DNA from: CAWBCI01 sp963787195
GTDB taxonomy: Bacteria; Bacteroidota; Bacteroidia; Bacteroidales; JAGOPY01
Assembly: GCA_963787195.1 (NCBI GenBank)
Contig: CAWBCI010000040.1
Location: 1-64,000 of the forward strand
Length of the DNA: 64,000 nt
Reading direction: 5' to 3'
The translations under genes were made by a program, and so were the position numbers. The notes beneath the pieces are model-generated. The model had not been told where the DNA came from, ran no database searches, and was given only the letters and a program-made list of their open reading frames with translations. Below are positions 1-7,590 of this stretch, piece by piece (position 1 is the first letter of the stretch; the number at the start of each line of letters is the position of its first letter).

Positions 1-74
1 CATTAATAAGAAAATATATCTTTTTCAAACCAAAGTATAGGTATATTTACTGGGGATTGCATTGTTATGGGCTG

Positions 75-1082
75 TTATTCTTCCAACATAGTTTTCTGGG
101 TCTCTGATATTAGTTTTTCAATTTCATTTAAGTACTTAATTGTCGCATTTAGGTCAATTTGTCCATGAGAATTAACTTGACGATAATCATTGTTCAACCT
201 TGCAACCCCCATCCATCGTCCAATTCTACCAAATTGATGTAATGATATGTCCATTTCTTTTGCTTTGGGATAGAGTTTACTTCTATAATAATCACGCAAT
301 ACTTTACGATTCTCTGGTTTGTAAGCTTCGAGCTTAAAAACTAATTTGTTGTATTCTAGCTGCAGATAAAAATCAAACTCCTCATCACCTAATTTTTTAT
401 GGTTCCAATTCCACCAGAATCCAAGAAAGCCCCCTGAGGCATTTGGAACATAGTCCCAATTTCCAATAATATTTTTTTGTAGAGTTGAGAAAAAACCTTT
501 CCATGAATACCAGTTCCATTGGTCAATAGGTAATGTTTTGAAACTATTTATCTTGTCATCCAATTCTACAAGGTGAGTATAATAGTCCAAAATGATATCG
601 TTCCCATGATTATTTTTTGTTTTTAAAAAATATGGTCTAAGTATTGATAACATTCTGTCTCTCGAAAAAGAAACATATCCCGCTTCTTCGATAACTGAAT
701 ACTTACCCTGTTCCTCCATTTTAAAATAAACTAAAATAATTTTCATCTTAGATTCTTTAAAATGATGTTTTACTATTTCAGCATATCTTTTAAGTTGGTT
801 GGAGTGTTCTTTTGTTCCTTTTTTATCTTCAATGGCTATAAAATAATCGTCATTTACTTTTGCCCAAATATCTATATTTTTCCATTGGCGGCCTGCTTCA
901 ATGTTTCTGATTTCGTAATTTTGACTTTCACCAATTAATGATCTAACAAAATGGGAAGCACAATTGTAAATATCTTGATCTGTATCTACATATTCAATAC
1001 CAGCCCAATGAAATAACCATGTAATAAAAGCGTCTTGGGACAGCTCTGATGTTGCATAATTGAATATATTTGGTTTATTCAT
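75..1082 (-). CDS. PD-(D/E)XK nuclease superfamily protein
   Basis: A 335-residue soluble protein with no signal peptide. It starts MNKPNIFNYATSELSQDAFI, an opening typical of the Bacteroidota PD-(D/E)XK nuclease family (PDDEXK_20-like). The putative core is the acidic NIDIW near residue 70 followed by a beta-strand carrying IEDKKG near residues 84-89, which fits the D...(D/E)xK metal-binding pattern. By family it would bind or cleave nucleic acid, possibly as a solitary defence or repair protein; the substrate is unknown. It sits 50 bp downstream of a small same-strand gene, with no methyltransferase or helicase partner in the window. The fold assignment rests on motif reading only. Confidence 0.7.
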   Translation of the reverse strand: MNKPNIFNYATSELSQDAFITWLFHWAGIEYVDTDQDIYNCASHFVRSLIGESQNYEIRNIEAGRQWKNIDIWAKVNDDYFIAIEDKKGTKEHSNQLKRYAEIVKHHFKESKMKIILVYFKMEEQGKYSVIEEAGYVSFSRDRMLSILRPYFLKTKNNHGNDIILDYYTHLVELDDKINSFKTLPIDQWNWYSWKGFFSTLQKNIIGNWDYVPNASGGFLGFWWNWNHKKLGDEEFDFYLQLEYNKLVFKLEAYKPENRKVLRDYYRSKLYPKAKEMDISLHQFGRIGRWMGVARLNNDYRQVNSHGQIDLNATIKYLNEIEKLISETQKTMLEE

Positions 1083-1132
1083 TTAAACAAAATGTTAAGG
1101 GTTTGATACTGATAATATTACCATATTTATAA

Positions 1133-1348
1133 CTAATTGATTTTTTCTGAATCAAAGTATGAATTTGTGGTAAATTGTTTTAAATCAACACCATATTTAC
1201 TTTTAAATGCATCTCTAACTTTATCTTGACCCTTTGTATAACCTAATGGGTTATTATTGTCAATAATCTCAACACTCATTCCTTTTTCAATTTTAACTCC
1301 ACCACTCCAAGACCCAGTCTTTTTAGCAGTAATTTTATAAAGTCCCAT
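1133..1348 (-). CDS. small conserved protein, DUF6140-like
   Basis: A 71-residue protein, MGLYKITAKKTGSWSGGVKIEKGM and onward, rich in Lys and Gly with no signal or membrane segment. The N-terminal half resembles a small beta-barrel, and the (V)KIEKGMSVEI strand pattern resembles the short Bacteroidota family DUF6140. That match is from memory and weak. It lies directly upstream of the PD-(D/E)XK gene on the same strand, 50 bp apart, so the two may be cotranscribed. Function is unknown. Confidence 0.55.
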   Translation of the reverse strand: MGLYKITAKKTGSWSGGVKIEKGMSVEIIDNNNPLGYTKGQDKVRDAFKSKYGVDLKQFTTNSYFDSEKIN

Positions 1349-1935
1349 AAAAAATGTTTTTAAAATAATATGCCTACTTCTATTTAAAGTCTATATTCAG
1401 CTTATTCTGACAATGTGATTAGGTATAATTACACATAACTATTATATAAACGCACCTATTAATGACATTCCATTCGTAAAAAATTTAAAAGTCTATTATT
1501 TCCCCAAATACCACAAGCGATCTAACTTTCAAAAAGCTATTCGCTCAAAAACAATGTTACCTCAGAAATTTTCATTTGTTCAATCGGCTTCAGACTTGGG
1601 AAAGTCAAATGTAGGGAATTAGGATGTATGTTTTTCACTCTCTTCTAACTTTTTATTCAAAGACTAATTATTTTACGGATTGGGAACAAGTGAAAAAGTG
1701 AAAAAGTGAAAAGGTGAAAAGGTGGAAAAGTGAATTAGAGTTAAAGTAAATGAAATAATTCAAAACACTATTTTAACTATTAAGTCTTAAAATTCATTTA
1801 ACCTGATAGCCAGTCATTAATATCTAAAAACCTTTTCAATCGCCGGTTTGAGCTAAAAAAAACCTTGTTATTAAAAATTTCTTCCCTAAATTGCTGCAGA
1901 TTTTAATTCTTATTATTAACCAAAAACCAAATCTA
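1349..1935. other. AT-rich intergenic region between divergent genes
   Basis: About 590 bp between divergent genes. Apart from the octamer array listed separately I see no convincing gene, RNA or terminator. It must hold the promoters of both flanking genes. Confidence 0.5.
1690..1733. repeat. 8-bp tandem array, GTGAAAAA type
   Basis: About five and a half consecutive degenerate octamers (gtgaaaaa, gtgaaaag, gtggaaaa). It is one of many 7-8 bp arrays in the spacers of this window. Confidence 0.85.
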
Positions 1936-2283
1936 ATGCGAGTAAAAAACATTTCATTAATCATTCTGTTTTTATTAGGTGTAATGCTTTTCAGCTCTTG
2001 TAAAAAAGATGAAAGCACTGATCCAGGTTCGGGGCTGCCAACCTATGAGTCAATCTATGGTAATGTGAGGTTTACATGCACGTCGGATAATCCTTACTTA
2101 CTGTATATCGACGGTAGTTTTAAGACTACTGTGAACGGTCATAGCTTTGTTGAATATGACCTGGTTTCCGGGGAACATGTTATAAAAGCTGAGCAAAAAA
2201 GCGGATATGTACTCTATCCGACCGTTAGGCAAACTACATTGAATGTCAAAGCTGGGAAAAGCATAGAATGGATGTTTCCTTAG
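1936..2283 (+). CDS. small outer-membrane/periplasmic lipoprotein
   Basis: A 115-residue protein. I chose the ATG at 1936 over one 45 bp upstream because it places MRVKN directly before a hydrophobic stretch and the lipobox-like LFSSC (Cys near residue 21), followed by KKDEST, the usual Bacteroidota lipoprotein layout. After cleavage about 95 residues remain. They contain LLYIDGS and a turn SGEHVIKAE, resembling the short beta-sandwich surface-exposed PEGA-like domains. No enzymatic motif is visible. It converges with the isochorismatase-like gene. Function is unknown. Confidence 0.75.
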   Translation: MRVKNISLIILFLLGVMLFSSCKKDESTDPGSGLPTYESIYGNVRFTCTSDNPYLLYIDGSFKTTVNGHSFVEYDLVSGEHVIKAEQKSGYVLYPTVRQTTLNVKAGKSIEWMFP

Positions 2284-2339
2284 TTTGATTTTTAAACCAC
2301 CATCTCTGATTCTTACCTCTTTTATTTTCGACATGATAC

Positions 2340-2435
2340 AAGTAATTAGAAATTAGTAAGAAGTAGGAAGAAAAATGAAGACAGAAGACTGACGACTGAA
2401 ATACTTCCTACTAACTACTTCCTACTAATTACTTC
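2340..2435. repeat. imperfect inverted repeat between convergent genes
   Basis: The left arm (about 2340-2369) and right arm (about 2404-2433) contain the pairing words agtaggaag/cttcctact and agtaatta/taattact. The arms enclose a GACTG-type heptad stretch. It may act as a two-way transcription stop between the lipoprotein and hydrolase genes, though it lacks a clean GC stem with a T-run. Confidence 0.5.
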
Positions 2436-2460
2436 TCACACAGAGAGACCAACGCCAGCC

Positions 2461-3045
2461 TTACTTTTCCGCCGCTCCAACCATCACATCCACCGCGTCC
2501 CATCCCAGGGCTTCGAACATGTCTTCGACCTGCCGGGTGTACTGGGTGCTGTGGCTCATAATGGCATATTTTAAAAGGAAGGCCTTGTAGTCGTAGTCCT
2601 TGGCGCCGAACCAGGTAGCCAGGACACATCCCACGGAACTGAGGCCGGTCAGAAATAAGGTATTGCAGTCCATGGCCTTCAGGAGACTGTCGAGATTGGT
2701 TTTATTGAAAGCATCGGGGTAAGTTTTGATGACCTGGGGATCGGAATCCAGGACCTTTATATCCTCGTCGAAGGCGAATTCCTTGCTCCCGGGGACCGGC
2801 CCCCAGTCCTTGTCGGTATGGTAGATGCGGATCACCGGGAAGCCCATCTTCCGGAAATAATCGATATAACTGTTGATCGAGGAAAAGGCTATGTCTTTTT
2901 CGCGCTGTTCGACCATGGGAATGAACTGGTTCTGCACGTCTATGACGAGCAAGGCCGGCTTTATGGGCCGGGGCTGAAGGTCCTGCGCCTGCATTATTAT
3001 GCACCCTGCAAAAAGGGACAGGATGAGGATAGTAATTTTTTTCAT
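2461..3045 (-). CDS. exported isochorismatase-family cysteine hydrolase
   Basis: A 194-residue protein with an N-terminal signal peptide (MKKITILILSLFAGCIIMQA, cut before QDL). The mature part is an isochorismatase/nicotinamidase-like alpha/beta hydrolase. The expected Asp-Lys-Cys triad is visible: D36 in LLVIDVQNQF, K107 in VIKTYPDAF and C140 in SSVGCVLATW. The family hydrolyses amides or vinyl ethers through the Cys thiolate. The substrate cannot be read from the sequence. Most family members are cytoplasmic, so a signal peptide is unusual, and it predicts a periplasmic or secreted enzyme. Length is normal for the family. It stands alone. Confidence 0.85.
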   Translation of the reverse strand: MKKITILILSLFAGCIIMQAQDLQPRPIKPALLVIDVQNQFIPMVEQREKDIAFSSINSYIDYFRKMGFPVIRIYHTDKDWGPVPGSKEFAFDEDIKVLDSDPQVIKTYPDAFNKTNLDSLLKAMDCNTLFLTGLSSVGCVLATWFGAKDYDYKAFLLKYAIMSHSTQYTRQVEDMFEALGWDAVDVMVGAAEK

Positions 3046-3083
3046 GGCTAATGGAATTGGTTTGGATAAAGGTAGACAGAAAA

Positions 3084-3114
3084 AGTGTAGAGTGTAGAGT
3101 GTAGAGTGTAGAGT
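3084..3114. repeat. 7-bp tandem array, AGTGTAG x4
   Basis: Four perfect copies of agtgtag (3084-3111) followed by a partial copy, just upstream of the isochorismatase-like gene. Confidence 0.9.
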
Positions 3115-3370
3115 GGGAGTTGGTTAGTTATAAAGTGAAGTAGCTCGATCGGTTTACTCATTACTCACAGGACCGGTCATTGAGAAGGTCCGGATTGCTT
3201 ATAAGGGACTTTTGTGATCGGGGATCATCCTGTTGCTATAAATGTTAAACAGATGCAACCAATGCTTGTAATGATATTTCACAAATTACTGGTAATAATA
3301 ATTATTTTTCATGTGATGTAATAGTTTTTCATAAAAATCACAACTTATTATAAGCCTTCCAGCATCTTAT

Positions 3371-4039
3371 CTAAAACCTCAGGCACAATCCGATTCCATT
3401 TTGGGTTATTCCAAAATCAAGGTGGGCCAAAGGGGTTTGAACCTCGCTGTTATAAATATCCACCGATTTCTTTATGGCAACATCACCGGTCATGGCAAGG
3501 ATCATTCCACCCACAAAGCCAATCCCGCTTATGGCAAACACAGAACTATTAGCGTCTCCACCAGCTACGCTGGTTCCTAATTGCCAGCCGAATACAAAAG
3601 CACAGGGCACCCCGATCAAATTTCCGATAATCGCCCGGGTAGTTCCTGAATTATATTTCTTCAATGCGCCGGGATGATTCGAATAAATTTGCCTTACTTC
3701 TGAACCACTGAGCCTGCGCTTGCCTTCCAGTATAACCGGACCAAAAAAGCCATTGGTAAAACTTAGAAGTGGCGGATTTTCACCTGTCCGCGTACTGTCA
3801 GCATTATTCAATAATTCATTTTTCCTGTTTTCATATCTGATTACAAAAACCTCCGAAAAGGGCAGCTCATAAACCGGACCGTCCAAATCATTGTATTTCT
3901 TATACTTTACAAGATCAGGGGTGACTTCGATAACCTTACACTTAATCTCTTCCAGTGATTTCTTTTTAATTATATCCTGTCCAAAAATTAAAGAATTGCA
4001 TAAAATAAAGCTTAAAAAAATTATGATTTTTCGTTTCAT
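3371..4039 (-). CDS. exported hypothetical protein with two C-terminal membrane segments
   Basis: A 222-residue protein with a clear signal peptide (MKRKIIIFLSFILCNSLIFG, then QDII). The next 55 residues contain an EIKCKVIEVTPDLVKYKK motif. This is a small beta domain common at the start of exported Bacteroidota proteins of unknown function. Two Gly/Ala-rich hydrophobic stretches follow at roughly 135-155 and 165-190 (IIGNLIGVPCAFVFGW and FAISGIGFVGGMILAM). The tail ends FGITQNGIGLCLRF, where the final aromatic residue is reminiscent of an outer-membrane strand. I cannot assign a function. The gene is monocistronic. Confidence 0.7.
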   Translation of the reverse strand: MKRKIIIFLSFILCNSLIFGQDIIKKKSLEEIKCKVIEVTPDLVKYKKYNDLDGPVYELPFSEVFVIRYENRKNELLNNADSTRTGENPPLLSFTNGFFGPVILEGKRRLSGSEVRQIYSNHPGALKKYNSGTTRAIIGNLIGVPCAFVFGWQLGTSVAGGDANSSVFAISGIGFVGGMILAMTGDVAIKKSVDIYNSEVQTPLAHLDFGITQNGIGLCLRF

Positions 4040-4345
4040 TTTTTTGGCTTTTGTTTGGTTAATAAGACTGGTTTAGACCACTAATTTATCAAAGCATTTT
4101 AATTTATCATAAATTTTGAAAGGGAAATTTTAACAATTAGTCTAATATAGAATGATTCTTTTTGAAGTGCTATTTATTAATACGATGAATTATAGAATAT
4201 TAATTCATTTGTCAGAGCAACTGTACTTTAAATGAAATATCGAATTTTCGAAATGTCGAAATGTCGAATTAAATGGAACTTCTTACTTTACTTCGTGATA
4301 TCGACATTTCGTGATATCGCTACATCGAAAGTTTGATCTCTTCTC
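4040..4345. other. intergenic region with octamer words
   Basis: AT-rich spacer. At 4249-4276 it carries a 28-bp word, cgaaatgt repeated then cgaattaaatgg, that recurs unchanged inside each unit of the 165-bp minisatellite near 7.6-8.2 kb. Related gatatcg/catttcg words follow to about 4330. No gene seen. Confidence 0.6.
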
Positions 4346-4515
4346 TGCATTCCGCTGGCAGATCCTGATATGCATCAGGATGACGCTTGATTTGGATATA
4401 ATGAAAAGCGGCGCGGCACACCTTGTGAATTTTATGCGGGGTGCCGCGCCGCTTTTTCTTAACTAACCTGATGATCGTCATCCCGGCGCATGCCGGGATC
4501 TGCCAGCGGAATGCA
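4346..4515. repeat. composite cruciform-forming inverted repeat
   Basis: A perfect 19-bp outer inverted repeat (4346-4364 with 4497-4515, core ttccgctggcagatc). It encloses a perfect 16-bp GC-rich stem (4404-4419 with 4441-4456, core gcggcgcggcac) and two smaller palindromes (around 4366-4380 and 4481-4497, the latter cccggc-gcat-gccggg). The central stem is followed by TTTTTCTT on the plus strand and preceded by AAAA, so it could work as a two-way terminator. The nested layout looks more like a mobile REP/MITE-like palindromic unit. No protein-coding content. Confidence 0.75.
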
Positions 4516-4561
4516 CATAGATAATTTTTTAGTCAGGTAGTAAATCAACTATACCTTTCAT

Positions 4562-4611
4562 TTCACTACTCACTACTCACGTCTCACGATTCACTACTCA
4601 CGACTCACTCC
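4562..4611. repeat. 7-bp tandem array, CACTACT type
   Basis: About seven degenerate heptamers (cactact, cacgtct, cacgatt, cacgact), ending two bases before the stop codon of the minus-strand gene at 4613. Confidence 0.85.
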
Positions 4612-4612
4612 A

Positions 4613-5377
4613 TCAAAACGTCCTCACGGCCCTGACACTCAAATAATTTGTCTTGTCGAAGGCATACTGGTTCCCGTTCAGGAAATACTGCAGCCAGGCG
4701 TTGGTGTCGCTCTCCTCGCTGGAACTCCAGTAAAACTCGTCGGAAAAGCCTCCAATCCCGTCCAGCTTGAGATTATGGTACATCAGGTCCAGCTCGTATT
4801 TGGAAGGCAGGTACCAATCTCCGAAGCCTCCGCCGTGGTAATCGGCACAAAGCGCGGCGGCACCACCTGCAGCGCCTTGTTTGATGATGATCCTTTCGGT
4901 ATTGGCCTTACCCCCGTAAAGTGAATCCCTCACTGCATCGGTGATGATGTAAAAGCCGTTGGTCCACTGTATGGTATAGCCCAGATCAGCCGGGGCGGCT
5001 ATCAGTCCGTGCTGCCCACTGGCGTCCAGATAGAAGATAATGCCCCCCTGGTAAGTCTGCCCGATCTCGAACTTACGGGCTACAAGCACCCAGCTTGTAC
5101 TGTCGAAATAATAATAGCCGGTAGTGACATCATTGGGCGATGTGCCTGCAACGGAAGTGTTATAGATCAGCAGTCCGGTGGCAGGCCTTGAAATCGTTAA
5201 TGTATCATTCAGAGAATCCAGGGCGACCCGAGGCGGCAGAAAACCCCTGTTAGAGGATTTTACATCGAGCATGGCGGAGGAATCGGCAGGACTCCCGTCG
5301 GTATTGACGGAAACCTGGGCCAGGATAGTGATGGAATAGACTAAGATAATTGCCAGCAGAGAAAACAGATTTTTCAT
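4613..5377 (-). CDS. exported protein with C-terminal Lcl/DUF1566 C-type-lectin-like domain
   Basis: A 254-residue protein with a signal peptide (MKNLFSLLAIILVYSITILA, then QVSVNTDGS). Residues about 20-100 are the segment typical of Bacteroidota surface repeat proteins, with SSAMLDVKSSNRGFLPPR, GLLIYNT and YYYFDSTSWV. The same segment starts the S74 proteins at 35.6-46.9 kb. From about residue 103 (GQTYQGGIIFYLD) to the end it matches the Lcl C-terminal/DUF1566 fold, with landmarks DWYLPSKYELDLMY, FYWSSSEE and the terminal LSVRAVRTF. This fold is a C-type-lectin relative used for surface binding. Third-position base use is even along the gene, so there is no sign of hypervariation. It is probably surface or periplasmic; the ligand is unknown. 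Confidence 0.8.
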   Translation of the reverse strand: MKNLFSLLAIILVYSITILAQVSVNTDGSPADSSAMLDVKSSNRGFLPPRVALDSLNDTLTISRPATGLLIYNTSVAGTSPNDVTTGYYYFDSTSWVLVARKFEIGQTYQGGIIFYLDASGQHGLIAAPADLGYTIQWTNGFYIITDAVRDSLYGGKANTERIIIKQGAAGGAAALCADYHGGGFGDWYLPSKYELDLMYHNLKLDGIGGFSDEFYWSSSEESDTNAWLQYFLNGNQYAFDKTNYLSVRAVRTF

Positions 5378-5473
5378 GATCTTCAGGTTTTAAGTGATTT
5401 TAGTAAGCTAAGTATCTCGAGGTCTGGCAATAATGTTTACAAAGTTAAATGAATTTAGAGGGAAAGTCCAGAA

Positions 5474-5505
5474 GCATTGAACATTGAGCATTGAACATTG
5501 AACAT
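5474..5505. repeat. 7-bp tandem array, CATTGAA type
   Basis: Four heptamers (gcattga, acattga) and a partial copy in the spacer upstream of the 4613-5377 gene. Confidence 0.8.
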
Positions 5506-5526
5506 TTATCAATGTACAATAAAGGA

Positions 5527-5588
5527 GACTGCTGACTGCCGACTGCTGACTGCTGACTGAAGACTGAAGACTGAAGACTGAAGACCTC
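5527..5588 (-). repeat. CAGTCNN heptad array at a gene 3' end
   Basis: About nine heptamers of the gactgNN type on the plus strand, which read CAGTCTT, CAGTCAG and CAGTCGG in the transcript direction of the minus-strand gene whose stop codon is at 5592. The array abuts that stop codon. Sister arrays lie at 8295-8365 and 25079-25147 in the same relation to their genes. Confidence 0.85.
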
Positions 5589-5591
5589 ATT

Positions 5592-6029
5592 TCAAAGGAA
5601 CAAATAGAACAGCACCATCAGCAGGCCAAGCAAAATATTCCGGACCAGGCAATGGCTTATCTGCAGGCAGAAGTACTTTTTACGAAACAAGAGCAGGTCG
5701 AAGACGGTGAGGCCTGAGAGGATGGCAAGTCCGCTGCCAAGCAAGAATGTCTTTGCCCATTCCGAAAGTATCAGAAAGCCAAGGATGAACAATGACAGCG
5801 TCAGGGTGGAGTAGTTTATCCATACAATATGCCGGGAAATTTTCCCCTTTCCCTCTACGGTTGGAATTGCAAAAAGATTCCGGGTATAGATTATAAGCAG
5901 TGCCAGGCTTGCGGCCAGGATCACCAGGGTGCCGGCCAGCTCGTGCATTCCCATGCCTATCATTCCGATGGCAAACAGCATGCCCGCACCAATCTCAAAG
6001 TTGATGGTATGTTCTTCGCTGTGCAACAT
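5592..6029 (-). CDS. small integral membrane protein, unknown function
   Basis: A 145-residue protein. I chose the ATG at 6029 over a TTG 24 bp upstream that lies in the terminator region of the preceding gene. About four or five hydrophobic helices are visible: residues near 13-30 (GAGMLFAIGMIGMGM), 30-48 (LAGTLVILAASLALLII), 70-88 (LTLSLFILGFLILSEW), 92-110 (FLLGSGLAILSGLTVF) and the last 18 residues (LLGLLMVLFYLFL). No catalytic or transport motif is recognised. It is the second gene behind the T9SS protein gene at 6110 but separated from it by a terminator. Confidence 0.65.
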   Translation of the reverse strand: MLHSEEHTINFEIGAGMLFAIGMIGMGMHELAGTLVILAASLALLIIYTRNLFAIPTVEGKGKISRHIVWINYSTLTLSLFILGFLILSEWAKTFLLGSGLAILSGLTVFDLLLFRKKYFCLQISHCLVRNILLGLLMVLFYLFL

Positions 6030-6054
6030 AGCGCTTCTATTTATTTTCCCCAAA

Positions 6055-6086
6055 AAAGCCCCCTTCCCTTTATGGAAAGGGGCTTT
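6055..6086 (-). terminator. intrinsic terminator of the T9SS protein gene
   Basis: A 13-bp stem with one G-T mismatch (6055-6067 with 6074-6086, core aagccccttcc type) and a 6-base loop, followed on the minus strand by a run of six T. It lies 24 bp after the stop codon at 6110. Confidence 0.85.
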
Positions 6087-6109
6087 AATTTATATAAGCA
6101 GTCTGGCCT

Positions 6110-7072
6110 TTATCTTATCTTAACCAGCTTGAAAGATGAATTGTCATTTCCGTTCGTCAGGCGGATGAAGTAGGTACCGGGAGCTAATAATGCTGTATTA
6201 ACTGCGATCCTGTGCCCCCCGGCATTTAGATTACCGTTCAGCCATTCCCCCACTTTCTGACCTAAATAATTATAAACCGAAACATTCACCATGGATTCTT
6301 TTTTCATTTGAAGATCCAGTGTTGCAGTTTCACCGTATAATGGATTCGGATAAATTGAAAAGGCATTTTCACCAGGGGCTGATTCGGGAATTGCGGTAAT
6401 ACAAGATCCGTAAGCGCCGATATGAGTCCCGTTCATCCCCGCCATAAAACAGGGAGAGTAAAAGTTCAGGTAAAAATTATATTCCTCCGGGAGGCAGAAT
6501 TCCGGGTCCAGATCTATATTATCGTAATCGCGGGAGGAGGCATAATAAGGGACGGCGGTAAAGCCAGGCGCTATATGGCCATAGCCCTCAGGTTCCGGCC
6601 CGCTGCCGTCGGCCTGCCAGCCGACCCCTCCTTCATGGTCGGAAGCCAGTCCCTGGTAAGGCAGTTCGGGGAAGCCTTTTTCAAGGTAAAAGCTGACATT
6701 GTAGAAGTCACCGTCACGACCGCTACCTAAGATAATGACGTTGGAATAAGTTATTTGCCCGACCAGTCTCAATTCCTCTCCCTCCAGGTCTGAGTCAATG
6801 TCACCATAATCCGCCGAGGCGGCATAGTAATAATAATTTGGGTAATTGGGATGAGGCGGAATATGCCCTAAACCAAAGGGTTCAGGACCGCTTCCATCTG
6901 CGTTCCATGCAGCAAAACCTTCATGTTCTGACATATCACCCTGGAATGAGAGGTACCAGGAAGTACCGTCGGCAGGCTGCGAATGAACCTGCAGGTTGAT
7001 AAGAAATACTGAACTGACAGCCATTAAGACGATGGCCATCGATCTGATTTGCAAAGGAAATTGTTTTTTCAA
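6110..7072 (-). CDS. T9SS type A sorting domain-containing secreted protein
   Basis: A 320-residue protein with a signal peptide (hydrophobic SMAIVLMAVSSVFLINL, cut near HSQ). It ends in a type IX secretion sorting domain: FSIYPNP near residue 238, NVSVYNYLGQKVGEW, and the final GTYFIRLTNGNDNSSFKLVKIR region. The passenger contains an internal duplication. HEGFAAWNADGSGPEP with GHIPP, near residues 50-85, is matched by HEGGVGWQADGSGPEP with GHIAP near 145-180, each followed by YY-ASxDY and a D-rich element. The duplicated unit has no family name I know. It is predicted to be exported through the outer membrane and anchored or released. A terminator follows. Confidence 0.85.
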   Translation of the reverse strand: MKKQFPLQIRSMAIVLMAVSSVFLINLQVHSQPADGTSWYLSFQGDMSEHEGFAAWNADGSGPEPFGLGHIPPHPNYPNYYYYAASADYGDIDSDLEGEELRLVGQITYSNVIILGSGRDGDFYNVSFYLEKGFPELPYQGLASDHEGGVGWQADGSGPEPEGYGHIAPGFTAVPYYASSRDYDNIDLDPEFCLPEEYNFYLNFYSPCFMAGMNGTHIGAYGSCITAIPESAPGENAFSIYPNPLYGETATLDLQMKKESMVNVSVYNYLGQKVGEWLNGNLNAGGHRIAVNTALLAPGTYFIRLTNGNDNSSFKLVKIR

Positions 7073-7259
7073 AAGACTTGATTTTTAGCCCCGTCTTATA
7101 TCTTCGGAAGGATATTTATAAAAAGGCGGCACTGGTTTAATTTAAAGTTAGGGATTGAAAAGGCCAGGTATGAGATAGATTCACGAACGCCGGGGAAAAG
7201 TTGCTGAACGTGGGGGTTTTGAGGATGAACGTTGGAATGGAAATTTAAAATCCCATTGA
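7073..7259. other. upstream region of the T9SS gene
   Basis: Spacer holding the unidentified promoter of the gene ending at 6110. No gene seen. Confidence 0.4.
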
Positions 7260-7374
7260 TTAGTCGTTGGTCGTTAGTCGTTGGTCGTTAGTCGTCGGTC
7301 GTTAGTCGTTAGTCGTTGGTCGTTAGTCGTTAGTCGTTAGTCGTTAGTCGTTGGTCGATTTAGTCGTTAGTCGG
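7260..7374. repeat. 7-bp tandem array, GTCGTTA/GTCGTTG
   Basis: About sixteen near-perfect heptamers (gtcgtta, gtcgttg, gtcgtcg) in about 115 bp, the longest heptad array in the window. Confidence 0.9.
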
Positions 7375-7468
7375 GAAATTCACCTTCCATATTGATTTAT
7401 TGTGATTTGGGATTTTACTTCGTATATCGAATATCGTGCAATCGTTACATCGTTACGTCATTCTCTCT

Positions 7469-7504
7469 CCCCACCCCTGCGGGGTTATGAAAATTCGGGT
7501 GGGG
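7469..7504. repeat. 8-bp GC stem hairpin
   Basis: ccccaccc (7469-7476) pairs with gggtgggg (7497-7504) around a 20-base loop. No T-run follows, so it is a weak terminator candidate and is probably part of the repeat landscape. Confidence 0.5.
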
Positions 7505-7590
7505 CCCATCTTGCTACAATCCTGTATGCCCTACGGGCAACAATAATTGACACAGTTGTAATGATTCGGAGAGACAAATCGACAACCGAC

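Noticed and set aside
1..74. Possible partial gene at the left edge
   Set aside because: Only 74 AT-rich bases with no coding pattern.
2429..3004. Overlapping minus-strand frames of 66 and 100 codons and plus-strand frames inside the hydrolase gene
   Set aside because: These are shadows of the isochorismatase-family gene in other frames, with no start context or family pattern.
4613..4760. Lcl/DUF1566 end of the 4613-5377 protein as a DGR variable region
   Set aside because: The whole gene is GC-richer with even third-position use, so there is no local signature.
7260..7374. CRISPR array
   Set aside because: Heptamers are contiguous with no unique spacers, and no cas genes occur in the window.
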